Below, in pieces: positions 53,344-62,453 of a stretch of DNA of 64,000 bases (within the stretch, counting starts at the first letter, position 1; the number at the start of each line of letters is the position of its first letter). The DNA lies in contig NZ_CAWLFA010000007.1 in assembly GCF_963860125.1 (NCBI RefSeq), positions 122,460 to 186,459 of the forward strand, written 5' to 3'. The translations under genes and the position numbers were made by a program. The stretch is from Picosynechococcus sp. PCC 7002. Its GTDB lineage: Bacteria; Cyanobacteriota; Cyanobacteriia; Cyanobacteriales; MRBY01. Below the pieces are notes generated by a model. It searched no databases. It saw nothing but the letters and a program-made list of their open reading frames with translations, and had not been told where the DNA came from.

Positions 53344-54312
53344 TTAATCTGCTAATTTCTGCCAAACGGAATTTACATAATATTTTTGTTGATCTGAAAA
53401 AGTATGTAGTACCCGAAAGTGATGCTGCTCCGCCAGTTCCTTAATCTGCTTGCGGGAATATTTCCGGGAGGTTTCCATGTGAATCGCCTCCCATGCCTCA
53501 AAAATATAACTCTGGGACAGTTTATTGAGAGTAACGGTTTGGGTACAGGTACTAACGAGATAACTTTGTGCCTCGCCGGTGAGGGGATGATAAATGGGGC
53601 AATGTTGAAAATGATCCAGTTGAAAATCACCCTCTAGTTCTCGATTAATTCGTTCGAGTAAATTGAGGTTAAAAGCACGGGTCACTCCCTGGCTATCGTC
53701 GTAGGCTTTGAGGATAATTTGGGGATCTTTCATCAGGTCAAAACCAAACATGATCAAGTCGCCTGGATCAAGATTGCGGGTAATATTTTGCAGAAAATCA
53801 GCGGTTTCTTGGTCTGAAAGATTACCAATGGTTGAACCTAAGAATAATAAAATCTTGCGCCGACTTAAATCATGATCCAGAAAATCGGTATGAAAATAAT
53901 CTCCTTGAATTGGGGCGATGGTTAGATTGGGTAAATCAGCCTGAATGGTCTCTGTTAAATGAGTCAGAATATTTTCAGAAATATCGACGGGGGCATAGAT
54001 AAAATCAACAGCTTGACTTAGAAAGTAATCAAGTAAAATCTTGGTTTTTGAACCATCCCCAGCACCTAATTCTACCAGGGTAAACGGTTGGCGATCGCCA
54101 TAAAATAAGTCTAGGATATGTTGCTTTTGGGTTAAAAAGATTTCCCGCTCACAACGGGTTAAATAATATTCATCTAAGGTCATAATTTGCTGAAATAAAG
54201 CATCACCTTGGGCATCATAAAAATATTTACAAGGTAAACTTTTAGGATAGTGAGATAAGCCCCGGTGGACATCTAAAGCAAAGGAATTAAGGGTTAAATT
54301 TTGACTGGGCAT
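53344..54312 (-). CDS. egtD: Dimethylhistidine N-methyltransferase of ergothioneine synthesis
   Basis: ATG at 54312 (MPSQNLTLN) is chosen; an upstream start at 54399 would lie inside egtB. 322 residues, SAM-dependent. Motifs: CKYFYDAQGDALFQQIM, VELGAGDGSKTKILLDYF (SAM loop), PVDISENILTHL, FLGSTIGNL, FGFDLMKDPQIILKAYDD. EgtD trimethylates histidine to hercynine, the first ergothioneine step. It follows egtB in the same direction with 47 bp between. Confidence 0.9.
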   Translation of the reverse strand: MPSQNLTLNSFALDVHRGLSHYPKSLPCKYFYDAQGDALFQQIMTLDEYYLTRCEREIFLTQKQHILDLFYGDRQPFTLVELGAGDGSKTKILLDYFLSQAVDFIYAPVDISENILTHLTETIQADLPNLTIAPIQGDYFHTDFLDHDLSRRKILLFLGSTIGNLSDQETADFLQNITRNLDPGDLIMFGFDLMKDPQIILKAYDDSQGVTRAFNLNLLERINRELEGDFQLDHFQHCPIYHPLTGEAQSYLVSTCTQTVTLNKLSQSYIFEAWEAIHMETSRKYSRKQIKELAEQHHFRVLHTFSDQQKYYVNSVWQKLAD

Positions 54313-54359
54313 AACATTTTGAATTAATAAAAATAAAAAAACGGCAAAATTCCTGTGGT

Positions 54360-55667
54360 TTAGCAATGTTCCGCAAGGCGTAAACCGGAAAATTGCCAAC
54401 GCATTTGTGGGTGAAAAAAGTTACGGTATGTGGGTCGGATATGTTCCCTTAAGGTCGCACAGGAACCACCCCGGAGTACCATCTGATTCACCATAAATTT
54501 ACCGTTATATTCCCCTAGGGCACCCGCCGGAATTTCATAGTACGGATAGGGACAATAGGGACTACTGGTCCATTCCCAAACATCCCCATAAAATTGTTGA
54601 CTGTGTTGTGTTCGTGGTTGGGGATGCAGTTGCTGAGAATTCAAAAAATTAGCAGTTTGAGGAATCTCAGGTTCGGATAAATTGCAAGCCACTTCCCACT
54701 CGAATTCCGTGGGTAGACGTTTTCCGGCCCACCGGGCAAAGGCATCCGCTTCGTAGAAACTAATGTGGGTGACGGGAGCGTCCCAATAGAGGGCTTCATA
54801 ACCATGCAATGTGTAGTGGCACCAACCTTGCTGCTCTAGGCTCTGATCCAAGTGCCAATATAGGGGAGCTGTGAGGTTTTCTGTCTGGATCCATTCCCAA
54901 CCTTCCATGAGCCAATATTGGGGATTTTGATAGCCGCCAGATTCGATAAATTCTCGGTATTCACCGCAAGTAATTAGACGGTCGAGGATGCGGTACTGAT
55001 GCAAAAAAACTTGATGTCTCCCCCGTTCATTATCAAAATAAAATGAGTCACCTTGATGGCCAATTTTATAGATACCTTCAGGAATTTCTAAATAATGTTG
55101 TGGTGGATTTGATGTTGATGTATGGGGTGTTTGTTGGGTCTCCAAAGGAGATTTGGTTACATAGGCCGGAAACAAAGGATTATGACCGAGAATATATTTT
55201 AAGTCGTATAACAATAGTTCTTGGTGTTGCTGTTCGTGGTGGATACCGAGGGTAATTGTTTCGTAGATTTGTTCCTGTTCAGGCAAATCAAACGCTTCGA
55301 TATCCAGTAATAATGTTTCGAGAGATTGATCAACAGCATGACGGTATTCGATAATTTCAGCGACCGTTGGCCGTGATAAAAAACCCCGTTGCGATCGCCC
55401 CCATCTTTCTCCAGCCTGTTCATAGTAACTATTGAAAAGATAGGCATATTGGGGATGATGAGCTTGGTAATCTTTAAGGTTTTTTTGGAGGACAAAAGTT
55501 TCAAAGAACCAAGTGGTATGGGCGAGGTGCCATTTAGGGGGGCTCACGTAGGGCACAGGCTGAACAACCTGATCTTCTGGGGCGAGTGGCTCGGCCAGTT
55601 TAAGAGTGAGCGATCGCGTTTTTTGATAGTTTTCAAGGAGTGAAGCAAACATGGGCGATGTGATCAT
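54360..55667 (-). CDS. egtB: Ergothioneine biosynthesis sulfoxide synthase
   Basis: 435 residues: N-terminal DinB-like helical domain with iron ligands in WHLAHTTWFFE and HHEQQHQELLLYDLKY, C-terminal sulfatase-modifying-factor domain (ISFYEADAFARWAGKRLPTEFEWE, DVWEWTSSPYCPYPYY, VLRGGSCATLREHIRPTYRN). A non-haem iron enzyme that couples hercynine to cysteine or gamma-glutamylcysteine. The subtype, hence the thiol donor, cannot be assigned by eye. With egtD this makes the two-gene core of the pathway; no egtC or egtE is nearby. Confidence 0.92.
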   Translation of the reverse strand: MITSPMFASLLENYQKTRSLTLKLAEPLAPEDQVVQPVPYVSPPKWHLAHTTWFFETFVLQKNLKDYQAHHPQYAYLFNSYYEQAGERWGRSQRGFLSRPTVAEIIEYRHAVDQSLETLLLDIEAFDLPEQEQIYETITLGIHHEQQHQELLLYDLKYILGHNPLFPAYVTKSPLETQQTPHTSTSNPPQHYLEIPEGIYKIGHQGDSFYFDNERGRHQVFLHQYRILDRLITCGEYREFIESGGYQNPQYWLMEGWEWIQTENLTAPLYWHLDQSLEQQGWCHYTLHGYEALYWDAPVTHISFYEADAFARWAGKRLPTEFEWEVACNLSEPEIPQTANFLNSQQLHPQPRTQHSQQFYGDVWEWTSSPYCPYPYYEIPAGALGEYNGKFMVNQMVLRGGSCATLREHIRPTYRNFFHPQMRWQFSGLRLAEHC

Positions 55668-55701
55668 GCGGGTAAAGTAAAAGTAATTTTAGAAGAGGCG
55701 T

Positions 55702-56196
55702 TTACCAACCCCATGTGCCCACTCCTCCTTTAAAGGGGCCGACAATATCAGCGGTAATCCAACCGCCATAAAAATTACCCGCTTGGGGGGTGACTTTTTC
55801 TCCATTAACGTAGCAGGCATCCATTCCCTTGGCACTAAAGCCGTAGAAATTTTCAATGTCTTGGAAGGCCGGGGTCGGTTGAAAAAAGCGCCAGGCAGCA
55901 GCTTCAAGACGGCGATCGCCCACCACCACATCGTAGTATTCGTAGCGACCTTTCCATTCACAGATTCCCCGTTGGCGGTTGGGCACGAGGTACTGGCATT
56001 GGACGGCGGCGGCGGGAAAATAATAGCTTGGTGGATGGCTGGTTTCGAGCACCCGTTTTCCCCCAGTGGTCTCGGCAATGGTGATCTGATTACAGATAAC
56101 GATGAGATGTTTTGCCGTGTCTTCTAGGCGGGCAGGACGGGGATAGTCCCAGACGGATTCTTGGTGGGGTTCAGGCTGAATTGGAATTGGGCGCAT
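55702..56196 (-). CDS. DUF427 family protein
   Basis: 164 residues, soluble, with the DUF427 landmarks ESVWDYPRPARLED, VLETSHPPSYYFP, CEWKGRYEYYDV and AAWRFFQPTPAF…FYGFSAKGMDACYVNGEKV. Function unknown; members are small beta-barrel proteins. It starts upstream of egtB on the same strand, 34 bp away, so may be cotranscribed. Confidence 0.85.
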   Translation of the reverse strand: MRPIPIQPEPHQESVWDYPRPARLEDTAKHLIVICNQITIAETTGGKRVLETSHPPSYYFPAAAVQCQYLVPNRQRGICEWKGRYEYYDVVVGDRRLEAAAWRFFQPTPAFQDIENFYGFSAKGMDACYVNGEKVTPQAGNFYGGWITADIVGPFKGGVGTWGW

Positions 56197-56324
56197 GAAA
56201 ACATCTTTCCTCTCGAAAAATTATCCCGCCAAAGGCGATCGCCTTCTAGTGTGTGCTGTTTTGGCTTGGAAATTCAAGTCTGAGAGGTTTTCCGAGGGGT
56301 GTTGTCCGAAATTTCAATGCACCA

Positions 56325-57254
56325 CTATAAGCTTGGGGTCACTTGTCCATAGGGAATCGCCTTCTCGGAGCCAGACTGTTCTACGAAGACACGACCGATT
56401 TCTCTGTCCACCCTTGCCACGGTGTATTCGCCAAATGAAGCCCCAAAAACCGCTTGCACTGTATCCCCTGCCTCTACATCGGGGACGAGCGGTACAGGTT
56501 TACAATCTGCTTTGTCATAAACCTTCATTCTGCCCGCAAAACCCAGGGTCAAGACTTTTTCGCCCGCAACTTTGACGATTTGCACAGAATTCCATCTTTC
56601 GCCATCATTGGCCGCAATCATATTGCCTTCTTGCCAAGGGTCGGTAATCTTTACGAAGGAATCGGGCGCAAGTGGATATTCCGTTGCACCGATAGATTTA
56701 CCGCTGTCTTGGTCTGTTGCCGGATTGTCATACGCCAAATCCAAATACATAACCACGGGTTCTTGGGGGTTTGCATCATCCACAACGATTGCGCGTTGCA
56801 TCCCGGAGCCAGTTTGCCACCAGGTCAGGACGATGTCGCCTTTTTGCGCTGTTTGCCCTTTTGGAATCGGGATAATCATCGCGTTCGGCATTGTGACAAT
56901 CCCGTCAAAGGTTGAGTCAATATCTGATTCAACTTCCCCTGGTGCGGACATCTGTGCAGAATAGTAAATGTAGGTTTCGTTCGCCGGGTTTTCTGAGGTT
57001 ATGGCATTTGTCCACATCCTGTTTGTGGGGGTCAGTACATAATCTCCGGCTTCGGCTGTGATGCCCACTGTCGGGAAATCGAAGGGAGTCATGCCAGGGG
57101 CGATCGCTGTTGTTTCTTCTGTCACTTCGACTTCTGAAGTTTCAACTTGTGGCGTATTCTCGGTGTTGCTGTCTTCATTAGTACCGCAACTGCTCAAGGA
57201 CACCAGCATACCGCTCGCTATTAGGGCTGTGGCAACAAATTTTTTGAACGTCAT
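56325..57254 (-). CDS. Lipoprotein of unknown function
   Basis: 309 residues. Signal peptide with lipobox LSSC (Cys23), then a Thr/Glu-rich low-complexity linker (~35 residues) and a globular part rich in acidic residues (PVVMYLDLAYDNPATDQDSGK, DSFVKITDPWQEGNM). The end (KAIPYGQVTPSL) is polar. No family recognised. Probably anchored in the inner membrane and facing the periplasm. The 57255-57665 gap upstream is AT-rich with no ORF. Confidence 0.65.
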   Translation of the reverse strand: MTFKKFVATALIASGMLVSLSSCGTNEDSNTENTPQVETSEVEVTEETTAIAPGMTPFDFPTVGITAEAGDYVLTPTNRMWTNAITSENPANETYIYYSAQMSAPGEVESDIDSTFDGIVTMPNAMIIPIPKGQTAQKGDIVLTWWQTGSGMQRAIVVDDANPQEPVVMYLDLAYDNPATDQDSGKSIGATEYPLAPDSFVKITDPWQEGNMIAANDGERWNSVQIVKVAGEKVLTLGFAGRMKVYDKADCKPVPLVPDVEAGDTVQAVFGASFGEYTVARVDREIGRVFVEQSGSEKAIPYGQVTPSL

Positions 57255-57665
57255 AATCCAGAGAGTTTAACTTTTTTCTAATCTATTTGTTTCTCAGATC
57301 AAGAGAGACTTACCTCAACAAAAATTAATTCTAAGAAAACCCTTAGAAAGTCTCTGGTTATGATGGTGACTACACAACTTTTACTGGATTTACTGCCTGA
57401 ATAGTTTATCTTTGGGTTGAGATGGTTGCGATAAAAGCTATTATTAAATCTTTTTTGAATATCTTTTTAGTTGTAAATTAAATCTGTTGATCTCTCTTGG
57501 CAATTGTGAAATAATCAGAAGAAAATCAAGAAAAATTTGTGATAATTTACGGTTTAAGTCCACTAAAATTTTGTCTAAATAAAAACTATTTTAGCGAGAA
57601 AAATAGTGACAACTAAATAAGCTTTATTGCACTTTAGTTTCATGTGCTCAAAATTGCTTTGAAAT
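57255..57665. other. AT-rich intergenic region
   Basis: 411 bp with no ORF between the start of the lipoprotein gene and the end of the response regulator gene, both on the minus strand. It should hold the lipoprotein promoter. AGAGACTT and AAGTCTCT at about 57303 and 57348 form a widely spaced dyad of doubtful meaning. Nothing else seen. Confidence 0.35.
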
Positions 57666-58337
57666 TTATTTTAAGACATAGCCCACACTGCGTACCGTAT
57701 GGATCAATCGCTTCGGATTGGTTGCTTCGAGCTTCAGTCGTAAAGCCCGAATGTAGACTTCGATCACGTTGGATTCTCCCATAAAGTCATAGCCCCAAAC
57801 TTTTTCGAGGATCTGCTCGCGGGTTAAGACTTGCCGTGGGTGGCGCAGGAGTAACTCTAACAAATCAAATTCCTTGGCGGTGAGCTGGATCAGTTGGCGA
57901 TCGCGGTAAACTTCGCGGGTAATGCCATTGAGAGAAAGATCCTCGAATTCTAATTGGTCAACCACTTCCCGGCGAGCGCGGCGGAGATGGGCATTGACAC
58001 GGGCCAGTAGTTCTTCAATGCTAAAGGGCTTTGTGACATAATCATCGGCCCCGGCATTTAACCCAGAGACCCGATCAGAAATTTCATCTTTTGCGGTCAA
58101 CAGAAGAATCGGCGTTTCGATGCCACTAGAGCGGAGTCGCAAGCAGAGATCTAGCCCCGACAAGCCCGGCATGAGCCAATCGAAAATCAATAGGTCATAG
58201 GTATTTTCTCGGATTAAATTTAGACTATCGATGCCGTTGTGGGCAACGGTGATCAAATAACCTTCTAGGCGTAATTCGGAGGCAACGAATTGAGCGAGGT
58301 TTTGGTCATCTTCGGCCAGTAAAATATGGGGTTTCAT
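57666..58337 (-). CDS. OmpR/PhoB-family response regulator
   Basis: ATG at 58337 (MKPHILLAEDD) is used; the ORF's upstream start at 58406 is unsupported. 223 residues: receiver domain with phosphoacceptor Asp in LLIFDWLMPGLSG, conserved Thr and Lys (LLLTAKD, DYVTKPF), then a winged-helix output domain (LTAKEFDLLELLLRHP, VIEVYIRALRLKLEA). Its kinase is the gene just upstream on the same strand, 105 bp away. Target and signal unknown; light, redox or metal-stress pairs of this type are common in cyanobacteria. Confidence 0.9.
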   Translation of the reverse strand: MKPHILLAEDDQNLAQFVASELRLEGYLITVAHNGIDSLNLIRENTYDLLIFDWLMPGLSGLDLCLRLRSSGIETPILLLTAKDEISDRVSGLNAGADDYVTKPFSIEELLARVNAHLRRARREVVDQLEFEDLSLNGITREVYRDRQLIQLTAKEFDLLELLLRHPRQVLTREQILEKVWGYDFMGESNVIEVYIRALRLKLEATNPKRLIHTVRSVGYVLK

Positions 58338-58442
58338 GGTCAGTGGGTGGTCGTTGGTAAGGAAAATTAATAAAGATGTGGTGGTGCATATTTGCAGAAA
58401 ACTCAATGATCAACGTCTTTGTAAAGGAGAAATGCTTGGGGT

Positions 58443-59951
58443 TTAACCATGGCGGCGTAGTCCATCCTGCTCGGAGTTGTGGCTTGTGGAGACGGACTGA
58501 ATATCCCACAGGGGAAGCTTTAGGGTAAAGCAACTGCCTTGGTGGGGCTGGGAACGGAGGCTAATTTTGCCACCCATGCCTTCGATGAGACTTTTGGCGA
58601 TCGCCAAGCCTAACCCTGTGCCATCCCGGGAGCGGGTCATGGTTTCATCCACCCGATAAAATCGTTCAAAAATGCGAGCTTGGTGGGCTAAGGCAATGCC
58701 AATACCCTGATCAATGATGTGGATTAGGGCCATTGGTGAAGCGGTTTCGAGGCAAATTTCAATGGCTTGGTCAGGGGCAGAATACTTTAGGGCATTATCA
58801 ATTAGATTTAACATCACCTGTTGCAGTCGGTCTTGATCGGCGCGAATCACCACATCTTCTGGGGGCGTTTTGAGGTGAATGGGGCGTTGGTTGATCTGTT
58901 GACCCATGGCGCTGACTTCTTCGAGAAATGTATTGAGCATGACGGGCTGGGTGCGGAAATATAAATGGCCCCCGTCGGCCCTGGCCAAATCCAACAAATC
59001 TTGGAGCATTTGAATGGTGTGGGTTGTTTCGGTGGCAGCGGTGGCGATCGCCTGTTGTTGATATTCACTGAGGCCATCGCCGCGACGTAGGAGACTCTGG
59101 AGATAACCTTCGATAATCGTCAGGGGAGTACGAAGTTCGTGGGAAACATTGCCCACAAACTGCCGTTGGTTGTCCCAGGCACTCGATAACCGGGACAACA
59201 TTTCGTTAAATACCTGGGCCAAACCTAAAATTTCATCGGGCGCTTGCTGGAGTTCTAACTTTGCCCCTTGGAGCTCATCCGCAGAAATCGCCTGGGCCAT
59301 GTTACTCATTTGGGCGAGGGGTTGGGTGACTTTTTGAATGCGGTGTATGATCGCGGCGATTAATAAAATAAGCGTTGCTCCACTGACCAGGCGCAGCCGC
59401 CACAAACTGACATAGAGTTTTTGCAGATCGGCGGTGATGTCCTGGGATAAATACAGTTGGCCTACGGGTTCCCCCGCGATCGCTAAAGGACTAATACAAA
59501 GAACAATTTGGCGATCGCCTACGCGCACAATTTGGGGGGGCATTGCCCCTTGCTCAAAGGTCATCAGATCGGGCACTTGGGCGACAAAATCAGCCGTCGC
59601 CGTTGATTGGGTCACCAGTTGACCGTCAGGATCTTTCACCCAAGCCATAACATCAGCAGTCGTCACCCGCTGGAGAGTGCGTACCAGACTGGTTTCCACG
59701 GGTTCCATTTCGCTATACAGTTCTAACTGTTCCGGGAATCGCGAGGCAATGTAATCTAGGGTTTGTTTGTGGGCTGCCACGAGGTTTTGTTCCATCTGCC
59801 AGCCCGCCCAAATGGCAACGATGCCGAGGCCACAGATCGATAAACCAGCCAGCTCAAAGGTGAGGCGAAATTGCAGAGAACTCGTCGAAAAATGCCAATG
59901 GTCTAATTTCAAGCGTTTGGCGATCGCCTTTTTTAGTTTTTTTAGCCCCAT
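58443..59951 (-). CDS. Sensor histidine kinase
   Basis: 502 residues. Two membrane helices near residues 30-55 and 180-200 flank an outside sensor region of ~125 residues. A HAMP domain follows (HRIQKVTQPLAQMSNM), then the H-box FVGNVSHELRTPL with the phosphorylated His near residue 265. The ATPase domain has NLIDNALKYS, IDQGIGIA and GTGLGLAIAKSLIEGMGG. Orthodox class-I kinase partnered with the following regulator. The signal is unknown. Confidence 0.92.
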   Translation of the reverse strand: MGLKKLKKAIAKRLKLDHWHFSTSSLQFRLTFELAGLSICGLGIVAIWAGWQMEQNLVAAHKQTLDYIASRFPEQLELYSEMEPVETSLVRTLQRVTTADVMAWVKDPDGQLVTQSTATADFVAQVPDLMTFEQGAMPPQIVRVGDRQIVLCISPLAIAGEPVGQLYLSQDITADLQKLYVSLWRLRLVSGATLILLIAAIIHRIQKVTQPLAQMSNMAQAISADELQGAKLELQQAPDEILGLAQVFNEMLSRLSSAWDNQRQFVGNVSHELRTPLTIIEGYLQSLLRRGDGLSEYQQQAIATAATETTHTIQMLQDLLDLARADGGHLYFRTQPVMLNTFLEEVSAMGQQINQRPIHLKTPPEDVVIRADQDRLQQVMLNLIDNALKYSAPDQAIEICLETASPMALIHIIDQGIGIALAHQARIFERFYRVDETMTRSRDGTGLGLAIAKSLIEGMGGKISLRSQPHQGSCFTLKLPLWDIQSVSTSHNSEQDGLRRHG

Positions 59952-59972
59952 CGCTTACTACCGGAAAAAAGA

Positions 59973-60578
59973 TTAAAAATTTGTTGCCCTGTCCTGGTCG
60001 AGATCAAATTCAAAGCGCTGGTCATAGTCGGTCTCCCCATACACATTAAAGCTAATGGTTGGCGTCGTGCCCAATGTTTTCACCCGATGGATCGCGTCTG
60101 GCATTAAACAAACCAAATCCCCAGGATTTAATACTAAGCTCCCAGCCTCCACTAACTGGGTCGAATCTCCAGGCGATCGCCGCCAAAATTGATTTTCTTC
60201 CTGGCCTTGCAATAGAGCGACCAAGCCCCAACAACCATGGTTATGGATCGGCGAGACCCGTCGGGGTTCCCAGGCCACAAGCTGCACTGTGAGCGGAAAA
60301 TCTGGTTCATCATACAAAATTTCCACAGCCCAACCTGTGTCTGGATCTGGCGCAATGGGGATCAGTTGCAGCCATTCTGAACTCTGCAACAAACGCTGCA
60401 CTAAAGGGTATAGGGCCTGTAAACGTTGGCGATCGCCTGGCTCACGGTTTAGCAGATCTTCCAAATCTGTCAGGAAACGATAAAGCCGATAGGGTTGTGT
60501 TTTCGATGTCGGGAACTCAGTGGCTGGCCAAAGCTCCTGGGTGCCGCCGCGATCAATAAACCAAGTTTGTGGGGCCAT
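59973..60578 (-). CDS. Cysteine dioxygenase-like cupin
   Basis: ATG at 60578 (MAPQTW) rather than a TTG four codons upstream. 201 residues with a cupin-type metal site: WEPRRVSPIHNHGCWGLVALLQGQEEN (HxH…E) and later DAIHRVKT (third His). It fits the cysteine dioxygenase family (PF05995), which oxidises cysteine to sulfinate using non-haem iron. Bacterial members also take 3-mercaptopropionate or other thiols, so the substrate is open. Interesting next to ergothioneine genes, also cysteine users. Confidence 0.8.
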   Translation of the reverse strand: MAPQTWFIDRGGTQELWPATEFPTSKTQPYRLYRFLTDLEDLLNREPGDRQRLQALYPLVQRLLQSSEWLQLIPIAPDPDTGWAVEILYDEPDFPLTVQLVAWEPRRVSPIHNHGCWGLVALLQGQEENQFWRRSPGDSTQLVEAGSLVLNPGDLVCLMPDAIHRVKTLGTTPTISFNVYGETDYDQRFEFDLDQDRATNF

Positions 60579-60818
60579 AAATTCATGCAAAAGATGGGAC
60601 GGCTTGTTTTTCTACAATGACATTTTTGCCTGAGTGATCGCTGATGGCAGTCTGAATTTTTCCTGAAGATTGCTCGACATTTTATTGCTCAATATTTTTA
60701 AGTTTTCTCTAGTTTCCCCTCATCTGCGCCTCATGTTTAGCCGATTTAATCAAGCTCAAGAACCACGGCAAAGCTTTGGTTTTAACTCAGCAATCTAATT
60801 AATTTCAGGAGAATGACC

Positions 60819-61094
60819 ATGAAAATTCGCTATGCTGCCACCCTCGTATCAATCTCTTTGCTAAGTCTGGGGGCGATCGCCGGCTGTTCCGGTGTCAAAA
60901 ACCCTTGCGCTGGACTGTTTAAAAATCCCTGTGCGAGTAAAACAGAAACAGCCGATCCCTGTGCCTCTAAAGCAAACCCTTGTGCGGCGAAGGAAAACCC
61001 CTGTGCTTCTAAAACCAATCCTTGTGCGGCAAAAGAAAATCCTTGCGCTTCTAAGGCAAATCCCTGTGCCGCGAAGGCCAATGAAGCGGAATAA
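60819..61094 (+). CDS. Cysteine-repeat lipoprotein (NPCA[A/S]K repeats)
   Basis: ATG at 60819 has AGGAG at the correct distance (7 nt); the ATG at 60813 is too close. 91 residues: signal peptide and lipobox IAGC (Cys23), then eight NPCA or DPCA units, the last seven in an exact 7-residue period (NPCAAKE, NPCASKT and so on). Apart from the lipid-linked Cys, 8 cysteines are spaced seven apart with Lys between. Such spacing invites binding of soft metals such as copper or zinc, or disulfide cross-linking. The neighbour DoxX is a redox-type membrane protein. Function not established. Confidence 0.75.
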   Translation: MKIRYAATLVSISLLSLGAIAGCSGVKNPCAGLFKNPCASKTETADPCASKANPCAAKENPCASKTNPCAAKENPCASKANPCAAKANEAE

Positions 61095-61147
61095 AAATAT
61101 TTGCTGGCGATCGCTGCTGAAAACATTATGAGTTTACGAAAAAAATT

Positions 61148-61543
61148 ATGAAACAGGTGTCGCGTCTTGCGTTGTCGTTATTGCTCTTACGGCTCAGTAT
61201 TTTTATTGTGATGTTTGTCTGGACGTTGGATAAATTTTTTAACCCAGACCACGCCAGGGCCGTTTTCGAGAATTTTTATCTGATTTCTGGCCTCAGCAAC
61301 GGGGTGATTTTTCTCATCGGTATTGTGCAACTGGCCATTGTGTTGGGTTTCGTGACGGGGTTCCAAAAAAATCGTTGTTATTTTTTGGTGTTGCTGCTCC
61401 ATGCCGGGTCAACTTTTGCTTCCTTTCGGCAATATCTTGATCCTTTCAATAACCTCCTCTTCTTTGCGGCCTTACCGATGCTGGCTGCTTGTTGCACGCT
61501 GTTTTTGTTGCGGGATGCAGACACCCTCTGGACGGTGGATTAG
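61148..61543 (+). CDS. DoxX-family membrane protein
   Basis: 131 residues, four membrane helices. The N-terminal half (LLLRLSIFIVMFVWTLDKFFNPDHARAVFE) is the DoxX/SURF4-type pattern. Members take part in respiratory quinone or thiol chemistry and are often partners of secreted Cys-rich proteins. 53 bp after the Cys-repeat lipoprotein on the same strand, so probably cotranscribed. The next gene starts 46 bp later. Confidence 0.8.
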   Translation: MKQVSRLALSLLLLRLSIFIVMFVWTLDKFFNPDHARAVFENFYLISGLSNGVIFLIGIVQLAIVLGFVTGFQKNRCYFLVLLLHAGSTFASFRQYLDPFNNLLFFAALPMLAACCTLFLLRDADTLWTVD

Positions 61544-61588
61544 AGGCGATCGCCGGATAAAAAGAATGATTAACTTGAGGGGAATTTG

Positions 61589-62434
61589 ATGAAACCTGCT
61601 AACTTAAAGGGTGACACCAATCAAAAAATTAGGCATCAACGGCAACCAAAAAAATTACCTTGTTGGAAAAGCTTTACGGGTTTAGCCTTGGGTGCATTCG
61701 GGGTAAGTATGCTTTTAGAAGTGGTTGCACTCTCAACATTTTTCGCGGGCATGGCAACGGCGGCCAGTTCAACATCAACTTTTGTCCAGGGGCTTTTTGG
61801 CACGGGATTTGATCCCCAGGCTTGGTTACTCCAGGGCTTGCAATGGATCGATAGTCTGGGTGCCCTAGGGGCGATCGCCTTTATGGTGCTTTATGTGGTG
61901 GCGACGGTGGCTTTTCTACCGGGGTCGATTCTGACCTTGGGAGCCGGGGTTGTTTTTGGTGTCGCTTTAGGATCAATTTACGTCTTTGTTGGCGCAACCC
62001 TAGGAGCGATCGCTGCTTTCCTAGTGGGTCGTTATCTGGCCCGCCAATGGGTGAGCCAAAAAATCGCCGACAACCCGAAATTTCGCGCCATCGACGAAGC
62101 TGTGGGCAAGGAAGGCCTGAAGATTGTTCTCCTGACGCGTCTCTCACCTGTATTTCCCTTTAATCTGCTTAACTATGCCTATGGGGTCACGGGCGTTTCC
62201 CTAAAAGACTATGTCCTCGGCTCTGTGGGGATGATCCCTGGCACCATCATGTATGTCTACATTGGCTCCCTGGCCGGAAATCTTGCGACCCTCGGCACAG
62301 AAAGCACCAGCGCCAACCCCATTGCCCAGTGGTCGATCCGGATTCTTGGTTTTGTGGCTACTGTTGCTGTGACTGTCTATGTCACCAAAATCGCCAGACA
62401 AGCCCTAAACAAAACCGTGACTGATTTGAAGTGA
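61589..62434 (+). CDS. TVP38/TMEM64 (VTT-domain) membrane protein
   Basis: ATG at 61589 preferred over TTG at 61586. 281 residues: a cytoplasmic N-terminus, an early membrane helix, and the VTT domain (FLPGSILTLGAGVVFGVALGSIYVFVGATLGAIAAFLVGRYLARQWV, VLLTRLSPVFPFNLLNYAYGVTGV, PGTIMYVYIGSL). Relatives (DedA/TMEM41) move lipids between membrane leaflets or affect selenite uptake; the substrate here is unknown. Likely the last gene of a three-gene unit with the Cys-repeat lipoprotein and DoxX. Confidence 0.85.
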   Translation: MKPANLKGDTNQKIRHQRQPKKLPCWKSFTGLALGAFGVSMLLEVVALSTFFAGMATAASSTSTFVQGLFGTGFDPQAWLLQGLQWIDSLGALGAIAFMVLYVVATVAFLPGSILTLGAGVVFGVALGSIYVFVGATLGAIAAFLVGRYLARQWVSQKIADNPKFRAIDEAVGKEGLKIVLLTRLSPVFPFNLLNYAYGVTGVSLKDYVLGSVGMIPGTIMYVYIGSLAGNLATLGTESTSANPIAQWSIRILGFVATVAVTVYVTKIARQALNKTVTDLK

Positions 62435-62453
62435 GCTATTCTTGGCGCAGTTT

